A DNA stretch of 64,000 bases. Origin: Moanibacter sp965226025. Its GTDB lineage: Bacteria; Verrucomicrobiota; Verrucomicrobiia; Opitutales; UBA2987. This document shows positions 1 to 8,475 of this stretch, piece by piece. The notes under the pieces are model-generated. The model saw nothing but the letters and a program-made list of their open reading frames with translations. It searched no databases and was not told the DNA's origin. The stretch spans positions 1,302,001 through 1,366,000 of the forward strand of contig CBDDCD010000001.1 of NCBI GenBank assembly GCA_965226025.1, written 5' to 3'. The first letter of the stretch is position 1. Each line of letters begins with the position of its first letter. Both the position numbers and the translations under genes were made by a program.

Positions 1-1
1 C

Positions 2-730
2 GATCGAGTTCCGGCCTATGCCTCCGGCGGTTACTACCGTCCCGGCGATCCGCTCGATAACATCCACGAAGAGATGACCGCCTACCGGGAGCTCGGTTTC
101 ACCGACTTCAAAATCAAAGTGGGAGGGGCGGAATTCGACACCGATGTCGCCCGTGTCGAAGCCGCCCGCGAATCGATCGGTCCCACGAGTCGTCTCGCCC
201 TTGATGCCAACAACGCCTGGAAATGGCCCTACGAGGCCATCAAATTCGCCCGCGCCGTCGAAACAGCCGACCTCTGGTGGTTCGAGGAACCCCTTTCACC
301 GGACGATTTCGAGGGCCATGCCGAGATTAGCCGCGCTCTCGAAATCCCAGTGGCGACCGGCGAAATTCACGCGACTCGCTGGGATTTTCGGGATCTGATC
401 GAGCGCAAGTCGGCCGACATCCTGCAGCCGGATGCCGCCGTTCTGGGAGGTGTATCCGAATTCATGAAGATCGCCCACACCGCAGCCTCCTTCAATCTTC
501 CAGTCGCGCCCCACTGGCACGCCAATCTACACGCCCACCTTGTCGCTGCGGTTAGCAACGGATTAACCGTCGAGTTCTTCGCCCTCGAGCAGGATATCTA
601 TAACTTCGAGCGGCTCGTCACTCCTGAGACCCGCTTGCGACCACAGGATGGCAATATCGCTCTTCCCGATCGGCCCGGGGTCGGTATCGAGTTCGACGAA
701 GAAGCAGTCGCCCGCTGGAAAATTTGCTGA
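2..730 (+). CDS. Mandelate racemase/enolase-superfamily sugar-acid dehydratase (5' end outside window)
   Basis: The reading frame is open from base 2, so the gene starts upstream of the window. Only the C-terminal part of the capping domain and the TIM barrel are present. Counting from the Met at 74, the superfamily signatures are a KxK pair (K13, K15), a metal-binding Asp in LDANNAW (D44), Glu in FEEP (E71), Glu in TGE (E97) and a histidine-rich segment APHWH (H147/H149), which is the usual place of the general acid/base His of the mandelate racemase group. Such enzymes abstract the alpha-proton of an acid sugar and usually dehydrate it to a 2-keto-3-deoxy acid. The substrate cannot be read from the sequence. 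A uronate/aldonate role would fit the mannonate dehydratase at the other end of the window. Confidence 0.88.
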   Translation, partial: DRVPAYASGGYYRPGDPLDNIHEEMTAYRELGFTDFKIKVGGAEFDTDVARVEAARESIGPTSRLALDANNAWKWPYEAIKFARAVETADLWWFEEPLSPDDFEGHAEISRALEIPVATGEIHATRWDFRDLIERKSADILQPDAAVLGGVSEFMKIAHTAASFNLPVAPHWHANLHAHLVAAVSNGLTVEFFALEQDIYNFERLVTPETRLRPQDGNIALPDRPGVGIEFDEEAVARWKIC

Positions 731-1393
731 CCCTTCGTCTCTTTGTTCCTTCTTGACTGGGCGCACCACCGCTCGCGGGAAAAGACCGCCCCCTGTGGCT
801 CCCTCCTTCCGATTTTCAGTTAGCTACTGCATTCATCATAATCCGTAAGACCGCGCTCTTGACTCGGCGTAGGACGGAATCCCAAGGTGGTCGCACGGTC
901 CTCCATGCGACGCCCCAGTCCTCAATCAACTTCCCAGAGACAACCGAGTTGAGGGGAGATACCATCGATTCAGTCTCCGCTCACCTACTCGGCTTGCCGG
1001 GGCTAGGAAGATGTCGGGGGTTGGATCACCCCTACCTCGATCGCATCCAGATCTCTCTAATTTGACGGGCTTACTCGCGCAAATCCGAAAGGTTTCTACG
1101 GGATGAAGAGTGTCGGAAATGCCCTCGGCATTTTCCAATACACCTACCACATTAAACTGGAGTGGTTTAACCGTCTCGATCAATTTGAAGAAATCCGGCG
1201 AAACGGGAAGCGGCTGCCCGGGTGCACCAATAGAATATGCGGACCCGGTGACATACCGAGTGGAAGTTTGAATCCGAACCCAACCGTCGTTGGGATGAGA
1301 GAGAGAGAGAGAGAATCACCGCCAAGCTACCGGCGGATATGAGACCCTCGAATTTTCTCGCCAACACCGATTTCATATGAGATTCCGGCCCAT
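731..1393. other. Intergenic region, no gene recognised
   Basis: About 660 bases without a convincing coding frame. It contains a perfect (GA)9 microsatellite at 1297-1314, and two CATATGA words at about 1374 and 1390 just before the next start codon. Several short open frames exist, but none has a recognisable sequence or ribosome binding site. Confidence 0.6.
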
Positions 1394-2200
1394 ATGAACC
1401 TCGCTCTCCGAGTGGTCGTTGGCTTCGCCATCGGCTACAGCGCCCTTCTCCTCGTAGTTTATTTCGTCCAGTCCAGTTTGCTCTACCACAATCAACGGCC
1501 CAAGCCGACTGACGACGACATCCGGAGCGTTGGACTCAGATTCTGGTCGGAGGAAAGCGACTCTTATCGCGGCTTCATTGCCGCCACTCCCACTGAAAAG
1601 CCCAAGGGTCTGATTGTGATCTACCATGGAAATGCGGGGACCGCTGCTGATCGAGTCTACTACGCCCGCGCCCTTGTTCCACTGGGATACAACGTCTTCC
1701 TCGCCGAATATCCGGGCTACGGAGGTCGCGACGGAAGTCTGAGCGAAGCGTCATTCGTATCCGATGCGAAAGAGACATTACGACGCGCTTACGAGGAATA
1801 CGGAGGGCCCATCTACCTTTGGGGCGAATCGCTCGGATGCGGCGTCGCGAGCGCGCTGGCGGCGGATCCTCCCGTTCCAGTCGACGGCGTCATTATGGTC
1901 ACACCGTGGGATTCCCTTCCCAATCTGGCCCAAACCCTATACTGGTACTTCCCTGCAAAATGGATGGTCCGAGACCAGTACGACAATATCCGGAATCTTC
2001 AGGACTTTGACAATCCCATCGCCCTGCTTCTGGCGGAACGTGACGGGATCATACCCCCGAAGCACGCCCTTCGCCTCTATGACAGCCTGACCCCACCCAA
2101 GCGAAAATGGGTCTTCCAGAGTTCAGGGCACAATAGTTGGCCTTCCAGCCCCAACGAAACATGGTGGCAGGAGGTGATGGACTTTGTTTCAACTCAATAA
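1394..2200 (+). CDS. Membrane-anchored alpha/beta hydrolase (BEM46/S33-like)
   Basis: This 268-residue protein begins with one hydrophobic helix (about residues 5-28), then an alpha/beta-hydrolase fold. The oxyanion motif YHGNAG is at residues 77-82, the nucleophile elbow GESLG has Ser146, the acid is probably Asp217 in AERDG, and His246 in SSGHNSW completes the triad. The order and spacing match the BEM46/ABHD13 group of serine hydrolases, which have esterase or acyl-thioesterase activity of mostly unknown physiology. The N-terminal helix should anchor it in the cytoplasmic membrane. The start is the first ATG before the hydrophobic helix. The gene stands alone on this strand and ends 26 bases from a convergent gene. 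Confidence 0.85.
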   Translation: MNLALRVVVGFAIGYSALLLVVYFVQSSLLYHNQRPKPTDDDIRSVGLRFWSEESDSYRGFIAATPTEKPKGLIVIYHGNAGTAADRVYYARALVPLGYNVFLAEYPGYGGRDGSLSEASFVSDAKETLRRAYEEYGGPIYLWGESLGCGVASALAADPPVPVDGVIMVTPWDSLPNLAQTLYWYFPAKWMVRDQYDNIRNLQDFDNPIALLLAERDGIIPPKHALRLYDSLTPPKRKWVFQSSGHNSWPSSPNETWWQEVMDFVSTQ

Positions 2201-2226
2201 CCAGAGAATCGTTTCCGATTCTTTGG

Positions 2227-2715
2227 TTATATCCAATCAAGCCCGTTCGGCGCCGGCGGCGTGATCACAGTATAGTGGTATCCGTCTTTCGTGACATAGG
2301 TTACGAACTGTCGCTTGTTTGCTTCCGGCACTATTCCTTCCTTCCACGTAAAGATCAATCGAATCTCTTTCTCCGAGTCTCCTCGCGGCGTGATGATGCG
2401 CTGGCTCCTGAAATTCCCAAAAGGAAAAATCGAGCTGTGCCGAACCGGGTCGAACCTTCCCCAGCTCGGAAGACGATCGATCTCATCCCACTCCAGCGAA
2501 CGAAGGTGTTGCATCTCGGAATGCAAAATCTGAACAGCGATATCCTCGCTCTTCGCTTTCCGATGGAGAGAGAAAGCTTGGCCCACTGTAATCGCTGTTC
2601 CCCCCAAAATCACTGCCGCGATTCCGCATCCCATCAGGATTTCCCTGAGGATCTTATTTCTCTTGTTTTCTTTGCTCATATTCTCGCTCATGTTTCGCAT
2701 ACTTTTCCGCATCAA
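2227..2715 (-). CDS. Pilin/pseudopilin-like membrane protein
   Basis: This 162-residue protein has a basic N-terminus and one hydrophobic helix (about residues 25-48). After it comes a segment resembling minor pilins of the PilV type, in which a Glu-Met/Leu-Arg-Ser pattern (SEMQHLRSLEWDEIDRLP) follows the helix. The remaining beta-rich part (residues 85-160) ends in a TYVTKDGYHYTV strand. No clear GFxxxE prepilin-peptidase site is visible, so it may be a related single-pass protein and not a processed pilin. It has no pilus genes beside it. The real start may be the Met at residue 14 (MSKENK), because three closely spaced Met codons precede it. Assignment is by pattern only. Confidence 0.5.
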   Translation of the reverse strand: MMRKSMRNMSENMSKENKRNKILREILMGCGIAAVILGGTAITVGQAFSLHRKAKSEDIAVQILHSEMQHLRSLEWDEIDRLPSWGRFDPVRHSSIFPFGNFRSQRIITPRGDSEKEIRLIFTWKEGIVPEANKRQFVTYVTKDGYHYTVITPPAPNGLDWI

Positions 2716-2874
2716 AATTCGAACTCAAGAAGCCTACCCTATGAACATCGGAATGTCGCTCCAAAACACGGTTAAATAGCTGTGAAAAAACCGTTAGGTT
2801 TGTGTAAAAGAAATAGGGTTCTGGTCCCAAGGAACGCGGTGAATTCAAAGTCGTTGCGTGTTGAGTATTTCTGA

Positions 2875-3072
2875 GGCTCCCCCCGGTCTTGCGCCGGGGT
2901 GGCGCTGATTCCCTGCTACAAAACGGTTGCCCTTCTCCGGGCCCTCTTCCGGCTTCTCCCCCAAGTCCCGCTGCGCGGGGACTTGGGGGAGAAGCCGGAA
3001 GAGGGCATATTATCACTATGGCGGGATGTAGCAACATAGCCAGCACCACCCCGGCGCAAGGCCGGGGGAGCC
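2875..3072. repeat. Nested palindromic element, about 198 bp
   Basis: The core is a perfect 29-bp inverted repeat (2941-2969 and 2978-3006) around an 8-base loop. It is enclosed by a second, nearly perfect inverted repeat of about 32 bp (2875-2907 and 3041-3072) made of CCCCGG/CCGGGG hairpins. Nested arms of this size can form an extended cruciform and are typical of palindromic MITEs or REP-like units. The outer arm resembles the single hairpin at about 12229-12250. Short open frames through it are low-complexity Pro/Gly/Arg translations and not genes. Confidence 0.75.
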
Positions 3073-3114
3073 AGAAACCCAGAAGAAGACGCTAACCAGT
3101 TTCCAGGATCACCG

Positions 3115-5142
3115 CTACTCTTTCGACCAAAACTCGCCTGTTGCTAGATCCACGAATTGACGAGGATTCGCCGAGCCGACAAAGTAGAAGTTAAACGTGC
3201 CGCGATTAAAGGAGAAAAATGTCAACGGCTCGAAGGCTGCCTTCGTCCACCAGAAGTCGCTACACTCTAGATCATAGATGAAGTACTCCCCTTCGATCTC
3301 GGACTCTATGATGTATTGCCAACCGTGCCCGACGTGGAAGACCCAAGGGAAGAAGCTGGGATTGAAAACACCGTACCAATCCGATACGAAGAATCCTTCT
3401 CCCAGGCCCTCGGCGCCAAGAACCGAATTTCCAATCGGCTTTGAGACCCTGAAAAAACGCACTCGTCTGGGGGTCGGATTGTAATCCTCGTTGCCCGATT
3501 GGGAGGCACGGATCGAGACAAATCCCTCCTCTCCGGTCAGGGTAACGGTGCTCCCGTCTATCGCGGCTGGACCCGAAACGATCGCAAACGAAACCGGAAG
3601 TCCACTGGAAGCGGTTGCCGTCAATGCGAAAGGCGCATCATTCGTCGACCGGTCTGGCAATGCCCCGAACACAATGTCCTGATCGAGCTTGCCCCCTTCA
3701 ATGAACGGTCTCACAGAGTAGGTGAGATCATCGAAGAAGGCTCTCATCTGCCCGCCTGATTCGGAGGCCGGGAACGGAACGCTGCCGACGATAAAGGCAT
3801 CAAAGCTTTGGTCGTTCGGTTCAGGAATGCGGAAGTCCTCAATCAAGGACTCCAAGACCGTATCGTCTTCGAGGGTCAGAGCGAGGCGGACGCAACCATT
3901 GCCAGATTCGCTCGGATCGGGCTCATAGAGGAACTCGAACGCTGTTTGAGTGCTCAACGGAACGCTAGTCGGGGTGCCAAATTCACGTCCCGAATCCGAC
4001 AAATTGGAGATTTCCATGACCAGAAAACTTTCAGATTCCTCGGCTGGCCCCGTAACCGCGATGCCCAGCTGATTCTGAAATTCCGACTGCGGGTTCTCCA
4101 TCGCCGTGGCGAGATTTACGAAGCCGATATGGAGCCACCCCTCCCATTCCAAATTCTCCTCGACAACAAACCTTCCGCTGATCTCGATCCTGTCGAAACG
4201 GCTGACCTCTCCAATTTCGAGGTCCCCGAAGTAGTGTGATGAGGCATTCATGCTGCCGGAGAACAGCCCGCCCAATTCGCCCGCTTCTGCGCCTCCCGCA
4301 AGATTGGAAGCGGACCATCCGAAATCGAAGCCTTCGGTGTCCGATCCTTCCGACACGCTGAGGAATCCAGGCCCACCGTCAAAATGCTCCGTCCTCAACT
4401 CTAACCGGTCCGTGTAATCGACGACCAGGCTGGGCCGATGAGCGGGATCCGGTGTTTCCCGGCTGTGCAACCATCTTACGGTTGTCGTGCCGCCTTCCGG
4501 CCCCTTCAGAATCCATCCGAAGTTGCTCCGAGGATTCTCCAACCAGTCACGGACATCGGCCACCATCTGAGCAGAGGACCATTCGGCCGTACTGCCTGTT
4601 CCCTCCATTGTTGCGACAGCAGAATTCTCCGCCACATAGTCCCCGCCCGGAATGCTCCACATCGTACCCCCGAATAATGCGTGACTCCAGGTGGCATCGC
4701 TTTCCTCCGCCGGAGCGCCCTTGCCGATGCTCGGCCCGATTGGTGAGACAGCCGAATCCGACAGCCCTTCGCCCCATGCTCTCGTCAATCGGTGCAAAAC
4801 GAAAGCCTCACTACTCCACGGGTTGTGCCGAGTGGTGATTCGCAGCGTGACGTTCTCAATCAACGAGTTCGATGGAATCCCTTCCAAATCAAATCCGAGC
4901 AACACCCGTCGATAACTCGGCCCTCTCTTGATTCGACCCACAAACAGCACCTCCCCTGCACCATTGGCGGCGCTGCTGTCTTCCGAAAAAAGCGTGCTGT
5001 CCATTGCCGGCTCGAGCTCCATCCTCTCGACCGTTCCCCAGAGTGGACAAAACAGGAAAAGACCCACCAGCGACATATACCAGCGAGGAGGTAAGGCGTT
5101 CCCCACTGACTCCCCTCCTACCGATTCCCCAGTTCGCTCCAT
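3115..5142 (-). CDS. Large secreted protein with N-terminal DNRLRE domain and bacterial Ig-like domain
   Basis: This 675-residue protein begins with an N-terminal signal sequence (hydrophobic stretch about residues 22-38). Residues about 45-245 resemble the DNRLRE beta-sandwich: a fold containing FDLEGIP, then a segment with TWSHALFGGTMW, and an ending in LVVDYTD. Residues about 250-480 look like a jelly-roll/laminin-G-type domain. Residues about 490-570 form an Ig-like repeat with the phrase ATASSGLPVSF typical of these domains. The last 100 residues are rich in Trp, Phe and Tyr, end in a NPRQFVDLATGEFWS-like module, and resemble a C-terminal domain frequent in secreted proteins of Opitutae. 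It probably binds or acts on polysaccharide at the cell surface, but no catalytic motif is recognised. It is a single transcription unit. Confidence 0.72.
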   Translation of the reverse strand: MERTGESVGGESVGNALPPRWYMSLVGLFLFCPLWGTVERMELEPAMDSTLFSEDSSAANGAGEVLFVGRIKRGPSYRRVLLGFDLEGIPSNSLIENVTLRITTRHNPWSSEAFVLHRLTRAWGEGLSDSAVSPIGPSIGKGAPAEESDATWSHALFGGTMWSIPGGDYVAENSAVATMEGTGSTAEWSSAQMVADVRDWLENPRSNFGWILKGPEGGTTTVRWLHSRETPDPAHRPSLVVDYTDRLELRTEHFDGGPGFLSVSEGSDTEGFDFGWSASNLAGGAEAGELGGLFSGSMNASSHYFGDLEIGEVSRFDRIEISGRFVVEENLEWEGWLHIGFVNLATAMENPQSEFQNQLGIAVTGPAEESESFLVMEISNLSDSGREFGTPTSVPLSTQTAFEFLYEPDPSESGNGCVRLALTLEDDTVLESLIEDFRIPEPNDQSFDAFIVGSVPFPASESGGQMRAFFDDLTYSVRPFIEGGKLDQDIVFGALPDRSTNDAPFALTATASSGLPVSFAIVSGPAAIDGSTVTLTGEEGFVSIRASQSGNEDYNPTPRRVRFFRVSKPIGNSVLGAEGLGEGFFVSDWYGVFNPSFFPWVFHVGHGWQYIIESEIEGEYFIYDLECSDFWWTKAAFEPLTFFSFNRGTFNFYFVGSANPRQFVDLATGEFWSKE

Positions 5143-5206
5143 GATCTCTATCTCCTCCCGAATCAGGAAACCTTACGAACTATCATCCGTATCGTGGCAT
5201 TTTTTC

Positions 5207-5635
5207 CTAGCCCGCCATCCCTTTGCCATCTCTCTCCGCGTCCTCCGCGCTCTCAGCGGCTAGATTGCCGCCTCGAACGTCAACCATCACCCGATCTCCC
5301 TCCACTCGAACCGGATAAGTTTTCACTCGGCCGCGACCGGGATTCGCAATCGCCTGACCCTTTCTGAGGTCGAATTCCCAGCCGTGCCAGGGACAAATCA
5401 GAATCTCCCCAACGCGGTCCAAGACGATCTCCTCGCCCGGCAGACAAGGCTTGGGGGTGCCGCTCACGATTCCAGCGGAGAGGGGAGCTCCCTGATGAGG
5501 GCAGATGTCGCGAAGAGCGTAAAAGTCCTCCTCCTTGCGAACGAGGACTATGGGCCGCTCCGCAACTTGCAATCGGTGGGGGCGTCCCGGCTCAAAATCG
5601 GAGACCGCACCCACGTCATGCTCAACTGAATCCAT
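5207..5635 (-). CDS. Rieske [2Fe-2S] domain protein
   Basis: A small Rieske protein of 142 residues. The two cluster-binding motifs are CPHQG (Cys45, His47) and CPWHGW (Cys81, His84), the arrangement of ferredoxin-like and oxygenase-type Rieske domains. The start is taken at 5635 (MDSVEHD) because it overlaps the end of the upstream amidohydrolase gene by 14 bases, which points to translational coupling. The last residues (ESAEDAERDGK) come from a DNA repeat related to one seen at about 11460 and may be a late addition to the reading frame. It probably delivers electrons in a two-gene unit with the next gene, but its partner oxygenase is not visible here. Confidence 0.87.
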   Translation of the reverse strand: MDSVEHDVGAVSDFEPGRPHRLQVAERPIVLVRKEEDFYALRDICPHQGAPLSAGIVSGTPKPCLPGEEIVLDRVGEILICPWHGWEFDLRKGQAIANPGRGRVKTYPVRVEGDRVMVDVRGGNLAAESAEDAERDGKGMAG

Positions 5636-6725
5636 AGAACCCCGCCGCGTTCTCAACCATGATCTTCCTCCTCAATTCCGGCCCTACAACCGAGGGAATC
5701 GAGCGGTCCGGAGCGTCAAAATCCCAGTGCGGATAATCCGTCGCAAACATCAGAAAATCGTCCCTCCCGATCATTTCCATAATCTGGAGAAGCTGGCGCG
5801 GGTCGGGCGGCTCTTCCATCGGCTGGGTGGTCGCACGGAAGTGTTTGAGGATGTATTCGCTTGGCGCCTTCTTCAACCAGGGAACCTCGCTTCGCAGCCC
5901 GCGGTAGTTTTTGTCCAGCCGCCACATGAGCGCCGGTATCCAGGCAAAGCCGCCTTCAACAATGGCGACCCGTAGTTCCGGAAGTTCCTCAAATACCCCT
6001 TCGCAAACAAGGCTGATAACCTGCGTTTCAAACGCCTGAGTCATGGCGGTGTGGTCTTCGATATAGTATGAGGGCCACCCGCACGCGGTTATCGGACCGC
6101 CTCCTCCTCCAAAATGGATCCCTACCGGCAGGCCCACTTCCGCCGCCGCTCTGAGAATCGGACGAAATTCACGCCGTCCGTAGGGAGCATGCGAGCGTAC
6201 CAGGAGAAGCACCTGCACGAAACGCGAATCCTCCGCCAACCGCCGGATCTCTTGTGCGGTTGCTTCGGGATCATGCGCATTGACCACAATTGATCCCCGC
6301 CAACATGGGTCCGCATCCAACCACACCGCTGACATCCATTCGTTCATCGCTCGCATCAAGGCATTGGCGAGATCGATATTATAGACTGCGGAAACTCCCA
6401 CCAGCGAATTTAGTATGGCCAGGTCGATGTTCCAATTTTCGATCAACTGCTCGCGCGAGAATTTCGGGTTGGTCCCCGGCTTCTTGCCGTCCGGAGGCCA
6501 GGCGTCTCGCCGAGCCGCCACCTCGAAAACCTTCGGATATATCGAAACTCCCGGAAGCGGCATCCCCGACTGCTCGATATAGGCCCTCCATCGCGCGGAG
6601 AGAAAAGGAAGAAGATCCTCCATCGCGTTCGGATAGCTGTGCACGTCCGCATCAATCAAGTTGAGCCCCCGAGCCGATCCCGCCTCCCCTTCCGCAGCCG
6701 CCACGGATGAAACCGTTGTCGTCAT
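5622..6725 (-). CDS. Amidohydrolase-2 family metal-dependent hydrolase/decarboxylase
   Basis: This 367-residue TIM-barrel protein belongs to the amidohydrolase 2 (ACMSD-like) family. It shows the N-terminal metal motif DADVH (Asp27, His29), a metal-binding His in PVGIHFGGGG, and the C-terminal FATDYPHWD motif with the conserved Asp. The family includes decarboxylases and hydrolases of aromatic or carboxymuconate-type acids, and it often occurs beside a Rieske protein. Here the next gene on the same strand is a Rieske protein whose start overlaps this stop, so the two probably act on the same compound, perhaps an aromatic acid. The start at 6725 is the first Met before an Ala/Gly-rich leader. 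The real start could be slightly later. Confidence 0.85.
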   Translation of the reverse strand: MTTTVSSVAAAEGEAGSARGLNLIDADVHSYPNAMEDLLPFLSARWRAYIEQSGMPLPGVSIYPKVFEVAARRDAWPPDGKKPGTNPKFSREQLIENWNIDLAILNSLVGVSAVYNIDLANALMRAMNEWMSAVWLDADPCWRGSIVVNAHDPEATAQEIRRLAEDSRFVQVLLLVRSHAPYGRREFRPILRAAAEVGLPVGIHFGGGGGPITACGWPSYYIEDHTAMTQAFETQVISLVCEGVFEELPELRVAIVEGGFAWIPALMWRLDKNYRGLRSEVPWLKKAPSEYILKHFRATTQPMEEPPDPRQLLQIMEMIGRDDFLMFATDYPHWDFDAPDRSIPSVVGPELRRKIMVENAAGFYGFS

Positions 6726-7127
6726 GATCGTTCGCTTTCTACCAACTTAACAACTGAGTAGAACCCTATATCTCAGAAATGTCGAACAAGGATTCCCTCC
6801 ATCGTTCCCAATTATGAAGATCCAAAGACACAGCCTGGCAGAGCCCCAAGCCCGTCAAGCTAATTATCTAATATAAGGGACAGTCCATAGTAAGTCGTTG
6901 ATATGAAACTACTTTCGTTTCTCAGCAAAGTGGTATGACGTAACCGCTCGTCTCCCCGATGCTGCGCCGAGGAGTATCAATCGCGCCGTTTCAAATTTGC
7001 GGAACAGTCTCTCAGGCAACTTGCAGACCTCCCAATCAATTGGGAATTCCTCGTCTGCCCATCCGTTGCTCTGTTTTCCCACCGGGCGGGATTGCTATTC
7101 AAAACAAGCAATGAATCTGGCTTACAT
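6726..7127. other. Intergenic region, no gene recognised
   Basis: About 400 bases between two minus-strand genes. It should hold the promoter of the amidohydrolase-Rieske pair. No repeat, RNA or coding frame is evident. Confidence 0.5.
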
Positions 7128-8327
7128 TTAGCGGTTCCCGTCCTCTTTCCTTGCCAAAAAAATCAGCACCAACGCAAAAATCGGACTTCCAACCGCGGTC
7201 AGAACCAGAAACCAATGCACCTTCCCGAACGCGGAGAGGAGGAGCACGAGGTAGATGAAGTCCCTGTTCCCCAGCGCATCTATGACGCGTGATATCCCGC
7301 TCTTCCTCGAACGCACGACGGAAGAAAACGAAGGGACCCCCGATTGGGACCACCTCACCGACTGACGGTAGACCAACCATGCCGTCCACAAAACTCCGGC
7401 GACAGCGATCCCGGTAACAAGCAACGGCCAGACTCCCGGACCGGAAATCCACCATCCTATGCCGATACAGGAGAATACGGCGGCATGGACGAGATTATCG
7501 CCCCATAGATCCAGAAACATACCGGAGCGTGACTCCTGAAACTGAAGCCTCGCCAACTCTCCGTCACAACCGTCGATGATCGCGTGAATAAGAAAAATGA
7601 TCGCCCCGGTGAGCTGATGCGCAATCTGAGAGGAGAGGAAAAACGGAGCACTCATCAGTCCGAGCGCAAGACTGAAAAGCGTCCACATGTTGGGAGAGAG
7701 GGCCGTTGTTGCGAGTCGACGAGAGATGGCCAGGGAGATTCGGCGGTGGAAGTGGCGGGCGATAAAGGAATCACTCTCTTTGATCAAGCGACATAGGAGC
7801 CAATTCTCAACACGCTTGACATCCACGTCGTTGGAGAGAACGAGCCTTCCGTCCTGGTCTGCCGAAAGCGCCTCACTCTCGAATTCTCGATCGAACCGCA
7901 GACCCAAACCAATGTCGGAGTCTTGAGAACCGGACGGCAACGACAATGTCGCCGTTCGTTCCAGCTCAATGACCGCCACCACATCGCCGTCAAGGTAAAG
8001 TCGTTCTCTTTCCAACCGAATATCCAACAAGGCTTTGAGCCAACCGGAATCGGCAACGACTGGGGCGGAAAGGACCAGAACACGGCCTGGACCGGCCAAG
8101 GCGATCGGTTCATCCGAAGCCATCACCTCGGCACCCGTCCCATCGATAACCCGCTCCATCTCAGTGCGCACTTGCGTCACCACTCTGACATATTCGATCC
8201 CTGCCCGCTTCGCCGAAAGGACAGTCCGCCGAATCAAGGGAAGGCCTAGGATCACCTTTTCGTGCAGGACCGATTCGCCTGATTCGGAAGGTGGTGGCAG
8301 GATGACTAATTGCGGGGAGCCCGACAT
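7128..8327 (-). CDS. CDP-alcohol phosphatidyltransferase with N-terminal nucleotidyltransferase-like domain
   Basis: This 399-residue integral membrane enzyme carries the full CDP-alcohol phosphotransferase signature D(x2)DG(x2)AR(x8)G(x3)D(x3)D at about residues 268-293 (DGCDGELAR...GMFLDLWGD). About five membrane helices follow. The N-terminal 170 residues resemble a reduced nucleotidyltransferase fold (LPLIRRTVLSAKRAG) but lack the glycine-rich NTP loop, so cytidylyltransferase activity is doubtful. It is related to the C-terminal half of the 688-residue protein at 41680-43746, and both recall the IPCT/DIPPS architecture. The likely reaction is transfer of a CDP-activated alcohol phosphate to a second alcohol. 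The polar head group is unknown. It is followed upstream by an epimerase on the same strand, suggesting a lipid or glycolipid function. Confidence 0.82.
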   Translation of the reverse strand: MSGSPQLVILPPPSESGESVLHEKVILGLPLIRRTVLSAKRAGIEYVRVVTQVRTEMERVIDGTGAEVMASDEPIALAGPGRVLVLSAPVVADSGWLKALLDIRLERERLYLDGDVVAVIELERTATLSLPSGSQDSDIGLGLRFDREFESEALSADQDGRLVLSNDVDVKRVENWLLCRLIKESDSFIARHFHRRISLAISRRLATTALSPNMWTLFSLALGLMSAPFFLSSQIAHQLTGAIIFLIHAIIDGCDGELARLQFQESRSGMFLDLWGDNLVHAAVFSCIGIGWWISGPGVWPLLVTGIAVAGVLWTAWLVYRQSVRWSQSGVPSFSSVVRSRKSGISRVIDALGNRDFIYLVLLLSAFGKVHWFLVLTAVGSPIFALVLIFLARKEDGNR

Positions 8328-8475
8328 CGTTTGGGTTACCTATGCAGCGAATCACTAGAATTGTCGGCCAACTTCAAGTCGAATTGGCTCGAATTCCAAA
8401 AATATCCCTCGATTGAACCGGCCAATTGGATGGTAATTGCCAGTGCTTTGAGAAAGTCACTGACTCCACAGCAAC

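Noticed and set aside
1297..1314. (GA)9 tract as a phase-variable promoter element
   Set aside because: It is about 80 bases upstream of the hydrolase start, but no promoter boxes could be identified around it, so only a simple repeat is recorded.
2654..3095. Open frames with Pro/Gly/Arg-rich translations over the palindromic element
   Set aside because: Both strands give near mirror-image low-complexity products because the DNA is an inverted repeat. There is no ribosome binding site or family match.
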